A stretch of DNA of 21,938 nucleotides from a bacterium (GCA_025774615.1 JALGVQ010000026.1:1-21938), one strand, 5' to 3'; counted from the stretch's first letter, positions 1-8,404 are shown. Made by a program: numbers and translations. Notes: generated by a model from the letters alone, not told the origin.

Positions 1-306
1 ATGGGTGATCCCCCGCTCCCATCCGACCCAGGTGCCGTATTGCTCGTTCTCAGCCGAGATACCCCATTCGGTGAACGTATCGACCGCCCACTGGTGGGCT
101 GCCTGATACTGCCGGCTCCCCGTCAGTCGCGTTCCATATCCGTCGATCAACTCATGGGCGAGCTGCTCGAGCTGGGAGTTCTCCATCGCCTCGGTCCATA
201 TCTGCTGCAGGATGGGATCATCGACCGCCAGGGTCTGCGCCGAGATCGACGCAGAGGTGGTGACGATCATTCCACAGAATGCAATCGCGAATACAATGCG
301 TTTCAT
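1..306 (-). CDS. M28-family secreted peptidase, N-terminal part (gene runs off the window)
   Basis: This is the first 102 codons of a minus-strand gene that leaves the window at base 1. Its ATG (306-304) follows a GGAGGA ribosome site six bases upstream. The translation begins with a signal peptide (MKRIVFAIAFCGMIVTTSA, cleavage probably after SISAQ), then a segment ending in HELIDGYGTRLTGSRQY and an A..W....F..WG pattern. That is the usual entry into M28/carboxypeptidase Q-like zinc aminopeptidases, where the 'G-x-R-L-T-G-S' stretch precedes the protease-associated and catalytic domains. The metal-binding residues lie outside the window, so the class call rests only on the N-terminal signature. 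The gene is divergent from the tricorn-like protease; both are predicted to be exported, which suggests a shared role in peptide breakdown outside the cytoplasm. Confidence 0.7.
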   Translation of the reverse strand, partial: MKRIVFAIAFCGMIVTTSASISAQTLAVDDPILQQIWTEAMENSQLEQLAHELIDGYGTRLTGSRQYQAAHQWAVDTFTEWGISAENEQYGTWVGWERGITH

Positions 307-363
307 CGGTTCCTCCGGGATGTGACTGTCAATTGTGTTCATTACGGAAGTTCGCAAGCGGGC

Positions 364-393
364 ATTATGCACCACAACCTGCATTGGCTACAA
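364..393 (-). promoter_or_regulatory. Candidate sigma-70 promoter for the M28 peptidase gene
   Basis: Read on the minus strand there is TTGTAG (393-388), an 18-base spacer and CATAAT (369-364). The -10 matches five of six consensus bases and the -35 three of six. It would leave a leader of about 50-57 bases before the ATG at 306. The rest of the 220-base divergent gap shows no comparably good plus-strand promoter for the tricorn gene. Confidence 0.35.
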
Positions 394-526
394 ACAGAGA
401 GCAGTAATCCTCATTCCATTTGACTGGTACCTCCGGAAACGGGGATGCTGACCAGTTGATGGATATCAGGTACCTGGCTGTTCATATGACAGGAGATCAT
501 TCACTCAATCAATCCGGAGCCGACTG

Positions 527-3500
527 ATGAAACGGACCTCTTTCTCACTGCTGCTGTCACTGGTGCTTCTGCTCGGAATCGCAGATGCCGCCAAGGCCGA
601 TCCGATCAAGTTTGCGCGTTACCCGCACATCTGTAACGGCAGGATCGCCTTCTCCTACCATGGAGACATCTGGGTGGCGAATGAGGACGGTTCCAGCCCC
701 TACCGGCTGACCGCTCATGTTGCGATGGACCAGTTTCCACGGTTCTCACCCGACGGAGAGTGGATCGCGTTCACATCGAACCGCTTGGGCAACAATGATA
801 TCTGGGTGGTGCCGACAGGCGGAGGGGTTCCGCGTCAGGTGACATTTCATACCACCGGTGACAACGTCCTCTACTGGACTCCTGATGGAGAACGGATCGT
901 CTTCTCCACCAGTCGTGGTGATGATGGTTGGGGAACACCGCTCTACACGGTCTCGGCTGAGGGGGATCTGCCGGTGAAGATGGAGATGGATCGGGCCGCG
1001 GCCGGCATGATCCGGCAGGATGGCAGCATGATCGCCTTCAACCGGCTCGGTTTCCGTTACTGGCGGAAAGGGTACCGGGGGAACAACAACACCGATATCT
1101 GGGTGCAGGATCTCGGTACCGGGGAGATCACCCAGCTTACCGACCTCGACATCCAGGACTACCGCCAGCACACCCAGGACGCCTATCCGATGTGGGGCGC
1201 TGACGGGATGATCTACTTCATGAGTGAGCGGGACGGGATCTTCAACATCTGGAAGATCGCTCCCACTGGTGGACAGCCGGTGCAGGTCACCCGGCACAGT
1301 GCCGACGGGGTGCAGTACCCGGCGATCAGTCCTGACGGCAGCACCATCATCTACGAGAATGAGTTCGAACTGTGGAAGATCTCGATTCCCGATGGCAGGT
1401 CGCAGAAGATATCGGTGAGTCTCGACTTCGATCCGAAATACAACCTTGTCGAATATCTCTCGACGACGAACGAGGCGGATGGATTCGCCCCTTCTCCCGA
1501 CGGCGACTTTCTCGCGGTCGATTTCCACGGGGAGATATTCATCGTGCCGACTGATGACGAGGTGGGGGAGAAGACCCAGGTCACGACTTCCGGGTGGCGT
1601 GACCGGTATGAGTCGTGGTCACCTGATGGAGCCTGGATCGCCCATGTCTCGGATGAGGGGGGCGATGACGAGCAGATATGGCTCTATGAAGTGGCCACGG
1701 GCGAGCGCCGGCAGGTCTCTGACCACGAATCATTGAAATCGGCCATCCTCTGGTCGCACGACTCGGCACAGCTGGCTTTCGTCGGCTCCAATCGACTCTT
1801 CCTTACCGATGTAGAGCGCGGCCGCAGCCGTGAGATCGAGTACAACGAGGCTGGTGGATTCCGTCTTCAGTCTTTCAGTGCCGATGATGAATGGATCCTC
1901 TACACCCGGGGTGACGAGCACCAGAACACCGATCTCTATCTCTACAACATCGGGGAAGGAGAGGAATACGATGTCACCCCCAATCCCTGGCGGGAGAGTG
2001 GCGGTGAGCTGACTCCGAACGGCAAGACCCTCGTCTTCACCTCCAATCGATCCGGCGGCACCACCCATCTCTTCGCCGTTCCACTGGGCCGGCTTACCGA
2101 AGATCCCGATGATCCGCTGGTGAAGGCACGAAAGCAGGAGAGCGGGGAGGAAGGAGGCGGTGAACGGGGCGAGCGAAGTGGTCGGACCGACCGCGAGGCT
2201 CAGGGCGAAGAGGAAGCCGAAGGAACCGAACCCCTGCAGATCGACATCGATGGTATCGATCGCCGGGCGCGTCAGTTGACCAGCGGTGAGAACGGAGTCT
2301 CCGGCTTCTTCCTCTCGGCTGACGGCGAGACGATCTACTTCGTCTCGACCGATGACAGCGGTCGGGGGCTCTTCTCGATCGGTATCGACGGTGAGGGGCA
2401 GCGCAAGGTGACCGACGGGGCCTTCTCGGGACTGACTCCTTCGGTCGACCGCAAGAGTGTCTACTACCGGCAGAGCTCGAATATATATCACATGCCTCTC
2501 AATAACCGGCAGAAGGAGCGGATCGATTTCTCCTTCACCGTCACCGTCGACAAGCCGGCCGAATGGCGCCAGGTGTTCTTCGAGGCGTGGCGGATCATGA
2601 AATACCGCTTCTACGATGAGAACATGCACGGGGTGGACTGGGCCGCGATGCGGGATAAATATGAGCCGCTACTGCCTTACGTGGGGATGAAACAGGACGT
2701 GCACGACCTGGCCAACGAGATGATCGGGGAGCTGAACGCCTCTCACACGGGTGTGAGTGGTGGTCCCCCGGACTTCGCGAGACCCAACACGTACAGTACG
2801 ACCTATCTCGGATTCGAGGTGGAGCCGGACGGGAATGCTCTCAAGATCTCCCACATCTACCAGGATGGTCCAGCCGATAAAGAATGGATCGACATGAACG
2901 TCGGTGAGTACATCCTGGCCATCGATGGTGTGGAGGTGGATGCGGCCGGCAATTACTGGAAGCTCCTCAACCACACCCTGAACGACTACGTCACTGTCCG
3001 TGTTGCTTCCGCACCACGAGCGAACGATGCCCGCGATATCCGTATCCAGACGGTCAGTTCCCTGAGGAACATCCAGTACCAGGAGTGGGTCAAGAGTCGC
3101 AGGAAGATGGTCGAGGAGTGGTCGGATGGGCAGATCGCCTACGTTCACATCCGTTCGATGAACCAGTCATCCCTGACCATCTTCGAGAACGAGATCAACC
3201 AGTACTGGGACGCGAAGGGGATCGTCGTCGATATCCGGTACAACGGTGGCGGGAACACCGACCAGCAGATACTCGACATCCTTGAACGACGTCCCTACGA
3301 GTTCTGGAACAACCGCTGGGGAGCCCGTTCCTGGGGTCGACGACCGCGTCAGGCGATCGCCGGGCCCAAGGTGATGCTCATCAACGCGCGATCCGGATCT
3401 GACAGCGAGGTCACTCCGCTCGGATTCCGGGATCTGGAACTGGGGAGTATCGTGGGCACTCCCACCTATGGGGCGGTGATCGCGACCGGGTCGTACCGGT

Positions 3501-3736
3501 TGATCCATGGTGGCTCGATCCGGACTCCCGGTTCGCTGGTGGTGACCTGGGACCCGACGAAACCGAACAACTACGGCATCAACCTCGAGAACTACGGCGT
3601 TCCGCCCGATGTGTGGGCAGAGAACACTCCTGATGACGAACTGAACGGTTTCGACCGTGAACTGAAAGCCGCGGTGGATGAAGCGCTCAGGATGCTCAGG
3701 GAAGGCACCTGGCAGTACGATCCACCGGGACGGTAA
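527..3736 (+). CDS. Tricorn-like S41 serine protease, exported
   Basis: A 1069-residue homologue of the tricorn protease (peptidase family S41), which degrades oligopeptides. A signal peptide (residues 1-24, ending AAKA before DPIKF) places it in the periplasm or outside, unlike the cytosolic archaeal enzyme. Residues about 25-310 and 310-660 carry repeated beta-propeller motifs such as SPDGEWIAF, SPDGAWIAH and TPDGERIVF. A charged Glu/Gly/Arg linker sits at about 535-590. A helical domain follows (about 680-760) with ELNASH. Next come a PDZ domain (about 760-845) and the S41 core. By family comparison H740 (in NASHTG), S958 (in RSGSDSE) and E1021 (in NLENYGVPPD) line up with tricorn H746, S965 and E1023, so it should be active. 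The start ATG follows a GGAG site seven bases upstream. The length is as expected and the gene looks intact. Confidence 0.9.
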   Translation: MKRTSFSLLLSLVLLLGIADAAKADPIKFARYPHICNGRIAFSYHGDIWVANEDGSSPYRLTAHVAMDQFPRFSPDGEWIAFTSNRLGNNDIWVVPTGGGVPRQVTFHTTGDNVLYWTPDGERIVFSTSRGDDGWGTPLYTVSAEGDLPVKMEMDRAAAGMIRQDGSMIAFNRLGFRYWRKGYRGNNNTDIWVQDLGTGEITQLTDLDIQDYRQHTQDAYPMWGADGMIYFMSERDGIFNIWKIAPTGGQPVQVTRHSADGVQYPAISPDGSTIIYENEFELWKISIPDGRSQKISVSLDFDPKYNLVEYLSTTNEADGFAPSPDGDFLAVDFHGEIFIVPTDDEVGEKTQVTTSGWRDRYESWSPDGAWIAHVSDEGGDDEQIWLYEVATGERRQVSDHESLKSAILWSHDSAQLAFVGSNRLFLTDVERGRSREIEYNEAGGFRLQSFSADDEWILYTRGDEHQNTDLYLYNIGEGEEYDVTPNPWRESGGELTPNGKTLVFTSNRSGGTTHLFAVPLGRLTEDPDDPLVKARKQESGEEGGGERGERSGRTDREAQGEEEAEGTEPLQIDIDGIDRRARQLTSGENGVSGFFLSADGETIYFVSTDDSGRGLFSIGIDGEGQRKVTDGAFSGLTPSVDRKSVYYRQSSNIYHMPLNNRQKERIDFSFTVTVDKPAEWRQVFFEAWRIMKYRFYDENMHGVDWAAMRDKYEPLLPYVGMKQDVHDLANEMIGELNASHTGVSGGPPDFARPNTYSTTYLGFEVEPDGNALKISHIYQDGPADKEWIDMNVGEYILAIDGVEVDAAGNYWKLLNHTLNDYVTVRVASAPRANDARDIRIQTVSSLRNIQYQEWVKSRRKMVEEWSDGQIAYVHIRSMNQSSLTIFENEINQYWDAKGIVVDIRYNGGGNTDQQILDILERRPYEFWNNRWGARSWGRRPRQAIAGPKVMLINARSGSDSEVTPLGFRDLELGSIVGTPTYGAVIATGSYRLIHGGSIRTPGSLVVTWDPTKPNNYGINLENYGVPPDVWAENTPDDELNGFDRELKAAVDEALRMLREGTWQYDPPGR

Positions 3737-3776
3737 GCATCAGGAAGATATCAGTCCGTTCGACCGGAATATTCAG

Positions 3777-3809
3777 AAGGCCGCGTTCCATGGAAGGGAA
3801 CGCGGCCTT
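3777..3809. terminator. Hairpin between convergent genes (bidirectional terminator-like)
   Basis: A perfect 13-bp stem (AAGGCCGCGTTCC at 3777-3789, complement at 3797-3809) closes a 7-base loop. It lies 40 bases after the tricorn stop and 3 bases after the stop of the opposing hydrolase gene. Neither side has a T-tract, so it departs from the classical intrinsic terminator. It may still stop or stabilise both converging transcripts. Confidence 0.6.
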
Positions 3810-3812
3810 CCA

Positions 3813-4766
3813 TCAGTACACGTCAAGATCCCTGCCATAGACCACCCTCCCGGGGTAGCGGGAGGTGATCTCCAACAGCAGTTCCTCCGGTGTCGATCCC
3901 CAGAGCAGCTGGTGGGTGAGCACCAGCAGGCCGGGCTGGACCTGCCGGGCGATCTCGGCCAGTTCGACGGTCGATGTATGGGAAGCAGCGTGATATTGCT
4001 GCCAGATGGGCACCCGCCCCTCGAATCCGGCCTGGGAATACACTTCATGCACCAGGATGTCACAACCACGGGCATGCTTGATGAGTGAGTCGGTCGGAGT
4101 GGTATCCCCGGAGATGACGATCACCCGGTCGGGAGTATCGAACCGGTATCCGAAAACGTGCTCCCAGGCTCCATGCCGTACACTGAACGCCGTTACGCGT
4201 ACCAGTTCATCCTCGTAAATGACACCCGGCTCGATTTCATGGGTATTCACCTGATACCCACGGGGATTAGCCGGTTCCAGGCCGGTCAGACGGGTCCGGA
4301 TATCCTCCTGCCAGGCCGCGAGGATGTGCCGGGTCATCAGCTCGATCCCGGGAGGGCCATACACTTCGAGGGGTTCCTTCCGTTCCAGCACCCATGGAGT
4401 GAAGATGAGATCGGGATACCCCAGTGTGTGGTCTGAATGCAGATGGGTGATGAAGAGCGTCTTCAGGTTCGAGGGAGCAAGGGGCGTGATCCCCATCTGA
4501 CCGGCTGCATTCACCCGTCTGACGATCCCCGGGCCTGCATCCACGATATACACCGTACTGTCGACGATGACGGCGACTGACGAACCTGCTCTTTCCGGCT
4601 CGGCATTCGGGGTTCCGGTGCCCAGCAGCACAACGTGGGTTCTGAGACCGTCATGACCGTACGTTGTCTCAGATGTTCCTGATGTACATCCGAAGATCGT
4701 TATCGCTACCAGAACAGCCAGCACTGCAATGGTTCCTGTCAGCCTGCAGAATCGTGCTCTGTTCAT
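3813..4766 (-). CDS. Metallo-beta-lactamase-fold hydrolase, lipoprotein, RNase Z-like
   Basis: A 317-residue protein using the ATG at 4766, which has GGGAG nine bases upstream; an in-frame ATG at 4820 lacks a ribosome site. The N-terminus is a lipoprotein signal (TIAVLAVLVAITIFGC, lipid-carrying Cys at residue 27), so the enzyme should be anchored in the envelope. The metal site THLHSDH (about residues 107-113) is followed later by SGDTTPTD and an AASHTSTVELAEIA segment carrying another ligand histidine. This layout matches the ElaC/RNase Z-like and arylsulfatase-like branch of the superfamily. The exported location argues against tRNA processing and for hydrolysis of a small ester or phosphodiester, but the substrate cannot be read from sequence. 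It converges with the tricorn gene and appears to be transcribed alone. Confidence 0.82.
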   Translation of the reverse strand: MNRARFCRLTGTIAVLAVLVAITIFGCTSGTSETTYGHDGLRTHVVLLGTGTPNAEPERAGSSVAVIVDSTVYIVDAGPGIVRRVNAAGQMGITPLAPSNLKTLFITHLHSDHTLGYPDLIFTPWVLERKEPLEVYGPPGIELMTRHILAAWQEDIRTRLTGLEPANPRGYQVNTHEIEPGVIYEDELVRVTAFSVRHGAWEHVFGYRFDTPDRVIVISGDTTPTDSLIKHARGCDILVHEVYSQAGFEGRVPIWQQYHAASHTSTVELAEIARQVQPGLLVLTHQLLWGSTPEELLLEITSRYPGRVVYGRDLDVY

Positions 4767-4820
4767 GTCAAATCGCTCCCTCAGGTACCTGATGCCGCTT
4801 TCATCGGTCCTCATGTTCAA

Positions 4821-5120
4821 CTGTTCAGCATAGGCGATTTCTGCAGGTCTGGCAGGCGGAATAACCGTGAAACAGCACCACAGCTCAGACGTTTTAAAAG
4901 AGAGGTAGTAGCAGATGTGGATTTCTGCTACAATTAACTCGTGACTGCAACCTCCTCAGCCAGGTGAGATCAGTATGCCCACGATCCCCGGCCGGAAGAC
5001 AGTCATTCCGAGACGTTCAGCTTTGCCTATTGTGTGAATGGTGGAGTTCGTCTGAAGACACGAGAAGGGGTCGGCCTCTCTGCTTGCCCTTTGGGCTCGT
5101 GTTTGCCCTTTTACCAGGAG
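4821..5120. other. Non-coding interval between divergent genes
   Basis: About 300 bases (355 counting from the preferred ATG at 4766) separate the hydrolase from the KamA gene. Two overlapping short open frames (4956-5180 minus, 4964-5182 plus) lack ribosome sites and known motifs, so I do not call them. The interval holds a candidate extended -10 promoter with an inverted repeat (4908-4934). A TTGCCCTTT word occurs twice just before the KamA ribosome site. Nothing else stands out. Confidence 0.5.
4908..4934 (+). promoter_or_regulatory. Extended -10 promoter overlapped by an 8-bp inverted repeat
   Basis: TGCTACAAT (4926-4934) matches an extended -10 element (TGnTATAAT) with one mismatch in the hexamer; no good -35 is visible. 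A perfect inverted repeat, GTAGCAGA (4908-4915) and TCTGCTAC (4924-4931) with an 8-base spacer, overlaps it. It could be an operator controlling the downstream KamA gene, or a chance hairpin. Confidence 0.3.
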
Positions 5121-5126
5121 ATGCCT

Positions 5127-6548
5127 GTGATAGAAAGTTCCTCGCAATCCGGAGTACGCTACCGGGCTATTCTGAGGCATGAACTGCCTTCATTACCTCA
5201 GATCCAGGCTCTGGATGCCGACGAGCGGCTGGCGATGATGGCCGTGAGCGCGGTTCTGCCGTTCCGGGTCAATCAGTATGTGATCGAGGAACTGATCGAC
5301 TGGGATGACATTCCCGACGATCCGATATATCAGCTCACCTTTCCACAGCACGATATGCTGTCACCGGAAGATCTCTCTGTGATGCAGGACCTGGTGCGAA
5401 GGGACGCGCCTCAGGATGAATTGCAGACGGCTGCCAGGAAGATCCGATTCAGGATGAATCCTCAGCCGGACGGGCAGAAAGAGTACAATGTGCCCTGCTA
5501 TCAGGGCGAACCGATCCAGGGTATGCAGCATAAATACGATGATACCGTGCTCTACTTCCCGAGACAGGGACAGACCTGCCACGCCTTCTGTACGTACTGT
5601 TTCCGGTGGGCTCAATTCATAGGTGAGAAGGATCTCAGATTTCGAAGTGGTGAGACAGACCTGTTCCATGCCTATCTGAGTGAACATCCGGAAGTAAGCG
5701 ATGTGCTGTTCACTGGTGGTGATCCCATGGTCATGCGTTCGAAACACCTGCGCGCCTGTATTGAGCCGCTTCTCAGTCCCGGATTCGAGCATGTCAGGCA
5801 GATAAGGATCGGCACGAAAGCCATCTCCTGGTGGCCGCACCGGTTCGTACATGGGGAGGAGGCTGACAGTTTCCTGCGGTTGCTGGAAGAGATTCGCGCT
5901 GCCGGAAAACTGCCAGCGATCATGGCACATTTCTCTCATCCTGTGGAGTTGTCCACTCCGGTTGCTCAGGAAGCGATCAGAAGGATCCAGGATGCGGGGG
6001 GGGTGATCCGTACCCAGGCTCCACTGATACGACACGTCAATGATTCCGCGTCGATCTGGGCTGAGATGTGGACCAGACAGGTCGCTCTCGGCTGCATTCC
6101 GTACTACATGTTTGTCGCACGGGATACAGGACCGAAGGAGTATTTCAGGGTTCCCCTGGCACGGGCTCTGCGGATCTATCAGCGAGCTGCTCGAAGAGTA
6201 AGCGGGCTGGCCCGAACGGTTCGGGGGCCGGTCATGAGTGCTCTGCCCGGAAAGGCACATCTGACCGGAACTGTGGAGATCCAGGGAAGAAAACTCTTCT
6301 CACTTCAACTGCTCCGGGGTCGGAATCCTGCATGGGAGAGACGTCCCTTCTTCTCAAAATATGATGAAGAATCTGCCTGGTTGACTGATCTTGAACCGGC
6401 CTTCGGTGAGCGGGAGTTCTTCTACCGGAAGGAATTGCTGAAGATGCTGGCGCCGGGTGGAGGAAAGGATCGTTTACCTGTCAGGGCAGAGAGGGATAAC
6501 ACAATCCGCAATTCACATGAGTTGCAGGAACAACAGAAAAACCGGTAG
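5127..6548 (+). CDS. KamA-family (lysine 2,3-aminomutase-like) radical SAM protein
   Basis: A radical SAM enzyme of the lysine 2,3-aminomutase family, about 473 residues. The iron-sulfur motif is CHAFCTYCF (Cys 151, 155, 158), preceded by the family stretch YFPRQGQTCHAFC and followed by FTGGDPMVM, the SAM-binding GGDP loop. MAHFSHPVEL, IRTQAPLIRHVND and YYMFVARDTG are also typical of KamA. A Lys in SALPGKAHLTG is the candidate pyridoxal-phosphate lysine. Known relatives move an amino group from the alpha to the beta position of lysine (KamA) or of an EF-P lysine (EpmB); the substrate here is unknown. Start: AGGAG at 5116-5120 abuts an in-frame ATG at 5121 but lies six bases before GTG 5127, so I prefer the GTG. 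An upstream ATG at 5034 has no ribosome site and an unlikely N-terminus. The gene may share a transcript with the phosphatase 72 bases on. Confidence 0.85.
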   Translation: MIESSSQSGVRYRAILRHELPSLPQIQALDADERLAMMAVSAVLPFRVNQYVIEELIDWDDIPDDPIYQLTFPQHDMLSPEDLSVMQDLVRRDAPQDELQTAARKIRFRMNPQPDGQKEYNVPCYQGEPIQGMQHKYDDTVLYFPRQGQTCHAFCTYCFRWAQFIGEKDLRFRSGETDLFHAYLSEHPEVSDVLFTGGDPMVMRSKHLRACIEPLLSPGFEHVRQIRIGTKAISWWPHRFVHGEEADSFLRLLEEIRAAGKLPAIMAHFSHPVELSTPVAQEAIRRIQDAGGVIRTQAPLIRHVNDSASIWAEMWTRQVALGCIPYYMFVARDTGPKEYFRVPLARALRIYQRAARRVSGLARTVRGPVMSALPGKAHLTGTVEIQGRKLFSLQLLRGRNPAWERRPFFSKYDEESAWLTDLEPAFGEREFFYRKELLKMLAPGGGKDRLPVRAERDNTIRNSHELQEQQKNR

Positions 6549-6620
6549 AATCGGACGTATCCAACCCGGTAGAAAACATATCTGCCGATAGCGGTATCTG
6601 GTCCATATCTGGAGTCTCTT

Positions 6621-7970
6621 ATGGTAGCTTTTTCCCGGAAGAAGGCGAGCAAGGAACCTGCCGACGTGGTTCCGCCCTCACCCTCAGAAGCGTCATCGCC
6701 AACCCCATCCTCGATCTCTACGGGACATCTCCTGATTCTGAACAGAATCCTCTCTGCTACCCGGGGTCCTTATGATGTGCAGGAACTTCTCGATCTGCTG
6801 GTAAAGGAGATCGTGGACGCTGTCGGAGCGCGGTGGGGAACGATCAAATTGAAGGCGGAGGAAGAGGACACGGTCCATACCATGATCCGTCGTCCGGGGA
6901 TCCGTGCCGGTACGGTTCCCAGGGCCATGGAGAACACCGCTTTCTTCCTGGTGATGGGTACCGGTGATACCCTGGTCATCGATGACCTGGAGGCCGATTC
7001 CCGCTTTCCTGATTCGACACAGGAAGCAAAACCGGCAAAATCGCTTCTTGCGGTTCCCATCCAGCACCAGGGAGAGGTGATAGGTGTTCTGGCACTTGTC
7101 GATTCAAAGGAAGGCCGCCCCTTCAGAGACGAGGATATCGGGCTGACAACTCTCCTGGCGACTGAGGCCGGTCCGTTGATAGAAAATGCCCGTCTTGTCC
7201 AGGAAGCGCTGGCTCAGCGTGCCATGGAACGGGAACGGGAACTGGCTGAAGATGTCTGGAAACGTTTTCTGCCGTCGGTGTTGCCTGAAGTCGAAGGGTT
7301 CGATATCGCCGCGAACTGCCTTCCTGCCCAGCGTATCGGAGGGGACTACTACGACGTCATCAGTCTTCCGGATGGAAGAACCCTCGTGGCATTGGGAGAT
7401 GTCTCAGGCTCAGGGATGCCGGCCGCACTGCTTATGAGCAATCTGCAGGCAGCTCTGAGGGTGAGTCTGGGCGCCAGTACCGATCTCCCGACGCTTGCTG
7501 CCGCGGTGAACAGACATATCTGTTCCACTACCGACGCGGAACGGTACGCAACACTCTTCATGGGGATCATGGACCCCGGCAGGTGCGTCTTTTCTTTCGT
7601 GAACGCCGGGCACAATCCACCGGTGATCTTCCGGAGTGATGGAAGCTATCAGGAACTCGCGGCAACCGGCATACCGGTCGGGTTTCTTCCCGATGCGCAA
7701 TATGAGTCCGCCGAAATCAACCTTTCGGACGGTGACAGGCTTATGATCCACTCTGACGGGATCCCGGAGGCATTCTCGGTTCAGGATGAGATGTTCGGTG
7801 ATGATCGTCTGATTGAACTGGTGGCCGGAAAGAGTGGTCTATCGGCTCAGGAACTTCTGGAATCGATCCTCACTGCGGTTGATGAGTGGAGTATGGGATC
7901 AGACGCCTATACCGACGATCGAACGCTGGTCATTCTGAACTGCTGCAAGGATCCGACCTGTCAGGAATAG
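6621..7970 (+). CDS. GAF-domain SpoIIE/RsbU-type serine phosphatase (PP2C)
   Basis: A 449-residue protein phosphatase of the partner-switching type. A Ser/Pro-rich leader (1-35) precedes a GAF sensor domain (about 36-195, including LLAVPIQHQGEVIGVLALVD), a short helical linker (195-215) and the SpoIIE-type PP2C domain (about 225-441). The metal-binding acidic residues are present: GGDYYD (D242), GDVSG (D260), SDG (D379) and DDRT (432-435). SDGIPEA replaces the commoner TDGVTEA. There are no membrane segments, so it is cytosolic. Family members dephosphorylate STAS antagonists and thereby release a sigma factor or another target from a kinase. The neighbouring STAS gene (8005-8358) is an obvious candidate substrate, although it is on the other strand. 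ATG 6621 has GGAG six bases upstream. Confidence 0.9.
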   Translation: MVAFSRKKASKEPADVVPPSPSEASSPTPSSISTGHLLILNRILSATRGPYDVQELLDLLVKEIVDAVGARWGTIKLKAEEEDTVHTMIRRPGIRAGTVPRAMENTAFFLVMGTGDTLVIDDLEADSRFPDSTQEAKPAKSLLAVPIQHQGEVIGVLALVDSKEGRPFRDEDIGLTTLLATEAGPLIENARLVQEALAQRAMERERELAEDVWKRFLPSVLPEVEGFDIAANCLPAQRIGGDYYDVISLPDGRTLVALGDVSGSGMPAALLMSNLQAALRVSLGASTDLPTLAAAVNRHICSTTDAERYATLFMGIMDPGRCVFSFVNAGHNPPVIFRSDGSYQELAATGIPVGFLPDAQYESAEINLSDGDRLMIHSDGIPEAFSVQDEMFGDDRLIELVAGKSGLSAQELLESILTAVDEWSMGSDAYTDDRTLVILNCCKDPTCQE

Positions 7971-7990
7971 CGCGGGTCGGATCAGCAGTT
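7938..7990. terminator. Long bulged hairpin over the phosphatase stop codon, between convergent genes
   Basis: AACTGCT (7938-7944) and GATCCGACC (7950-7958) pair with GGTCGGATC (7975-7983) and AGCAGTT (7984-7990). That makes 16 pairs with a five-base bulge and a 16-base loop. The stop codon of the phosphatase lies in the loop. There is no immediate T-tract, although a TTTTT run follows at 8002. It is the second T-less hairpin between convergent genes in this window. Confidence 0.5.
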
Positions 7991-8004
7991 CCTCAGGGCC
8001 ATTT

Positions 8005-8358
8005 TTAGCCCCCCTTTTTCTCCTTCAACACCTCGACTGCCTCATCAATCGATTCGTACGTGTCGAAGACCTTCACGACCTGCGTCAGCATGAAGAGGGA
8101 GTTCACTTTCTTCCCCGCCCGGGCTACTACCATCTCTCCACCGGCATTCCGGCAACTGGTGAGACAGCCCATAAGGAGTCCCAGGCCAGATGAATTGAGC
8201 CATTCCACCTTGCCCATATCCAGGACTACCCATGGGAGGTTGTCTTCGATCAGTTCCTTGACCCGGTTATGACATTCCTGCTGATCCGGTCCACCCATCA
8301 TCTTCCCGGAAACGCTGATGACGACGACCCCTTCCCTGATATTCTCTTTCACTTTCAT
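8005..8358 (-). CDS. STAS-domain anti-sigma factor antagonist
   Basis: A 117-residue single STAS domain. VISVSGKM is the first strand, VVLDMGKVEWLNSSGLGLLMGC holds the phosphorylation loop (Ser 56/57 in NSSG), and VVKVFDTYESIDEAV is the C-terminal helix. Proteins of the SpoIIAA/RsbV type bind an HPK-like kinase and release its partner when their serine is unphosphorylated. This gene is the last in the minus-strand export operon, whose first gene is an RsbW-like kinase. A GAF-PP2C phosphatase lies next door, so all three partner-switch components are at hand. ATG 8358 has a strong AGGAGG site. The gap of 116 bases to the upstream gene and a TATATA element before the ribosome site leave room for its own promoter. 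Confidence 0.9.
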   Translation of the reverse strand: MKVKENIREGVVVISVSGKMMGGPDQQECHNRVKELIEDNLPWVVLDMGKVEWLNSSGLGLLMGCLTSCRNAGGEMVVARAGKKVNSLFMLTQVVKVFDTYESIDEAVEVLKEKKGG

Positions 8359-8385
8359 GGTGGTACCCTCCTTGTATATACACGC

Positions 8386-8404
8386 CAGGCGCAGGGTGCG
8401 CCTG
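8386..8404. repeat. GC-rich hairpin in the gap before the STAS gene
   Basis: CAGGCGCA and TGCGCCTG (8386-8393 and 8397-8404) form a perfect 8-bp stem with a GGG loop on the plus strand. Just beyond it are TCCGGCCGGA and a repeat of GGCCGGATA. The structure lies in the 116-base gap between the GAF-HlyD gene and the STAS gene, so it could attenuate or process the operon transcript. There is no T-tract. Confidence 0.35.

Noticed and set aside
1-423. Plus-strand 140-codon frame at the window start
   Set aside because: It is the antisense of the M28 peptidase start, with no motif, no signal and no ribosome site visible.
746-1528. Long minus-strand frames inside the tricorn gene (also 1730-2629 and 2669-3148)
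   Set aside because: They are antisense shadows in GC-rich coding DNA; the plus-strand product is a complete recognised protein.
467-4792. Palindrome CAGGTACCTG at 467-476, repeated within a 12-bp palindrome at 4781-4792
   Set aside because: Only two copies, one of them just inside a ribosome-site region. Short palindromes are expected by chance in this length.
4956-5182. Two short overlapping frames before the KamA gene
   Set aside because: No ribosome site, no motif, and they overlap each other and the KamA start.
5127-6548. KamA-family radical SAM enzyme as a modifier of the repeat peptide
   Set aside because: It is about 9 kb away behind unrelated genes and belongs to an aminomutase family, not to the SPASM or other RiPP-modifying classes. 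The link would be speculation.
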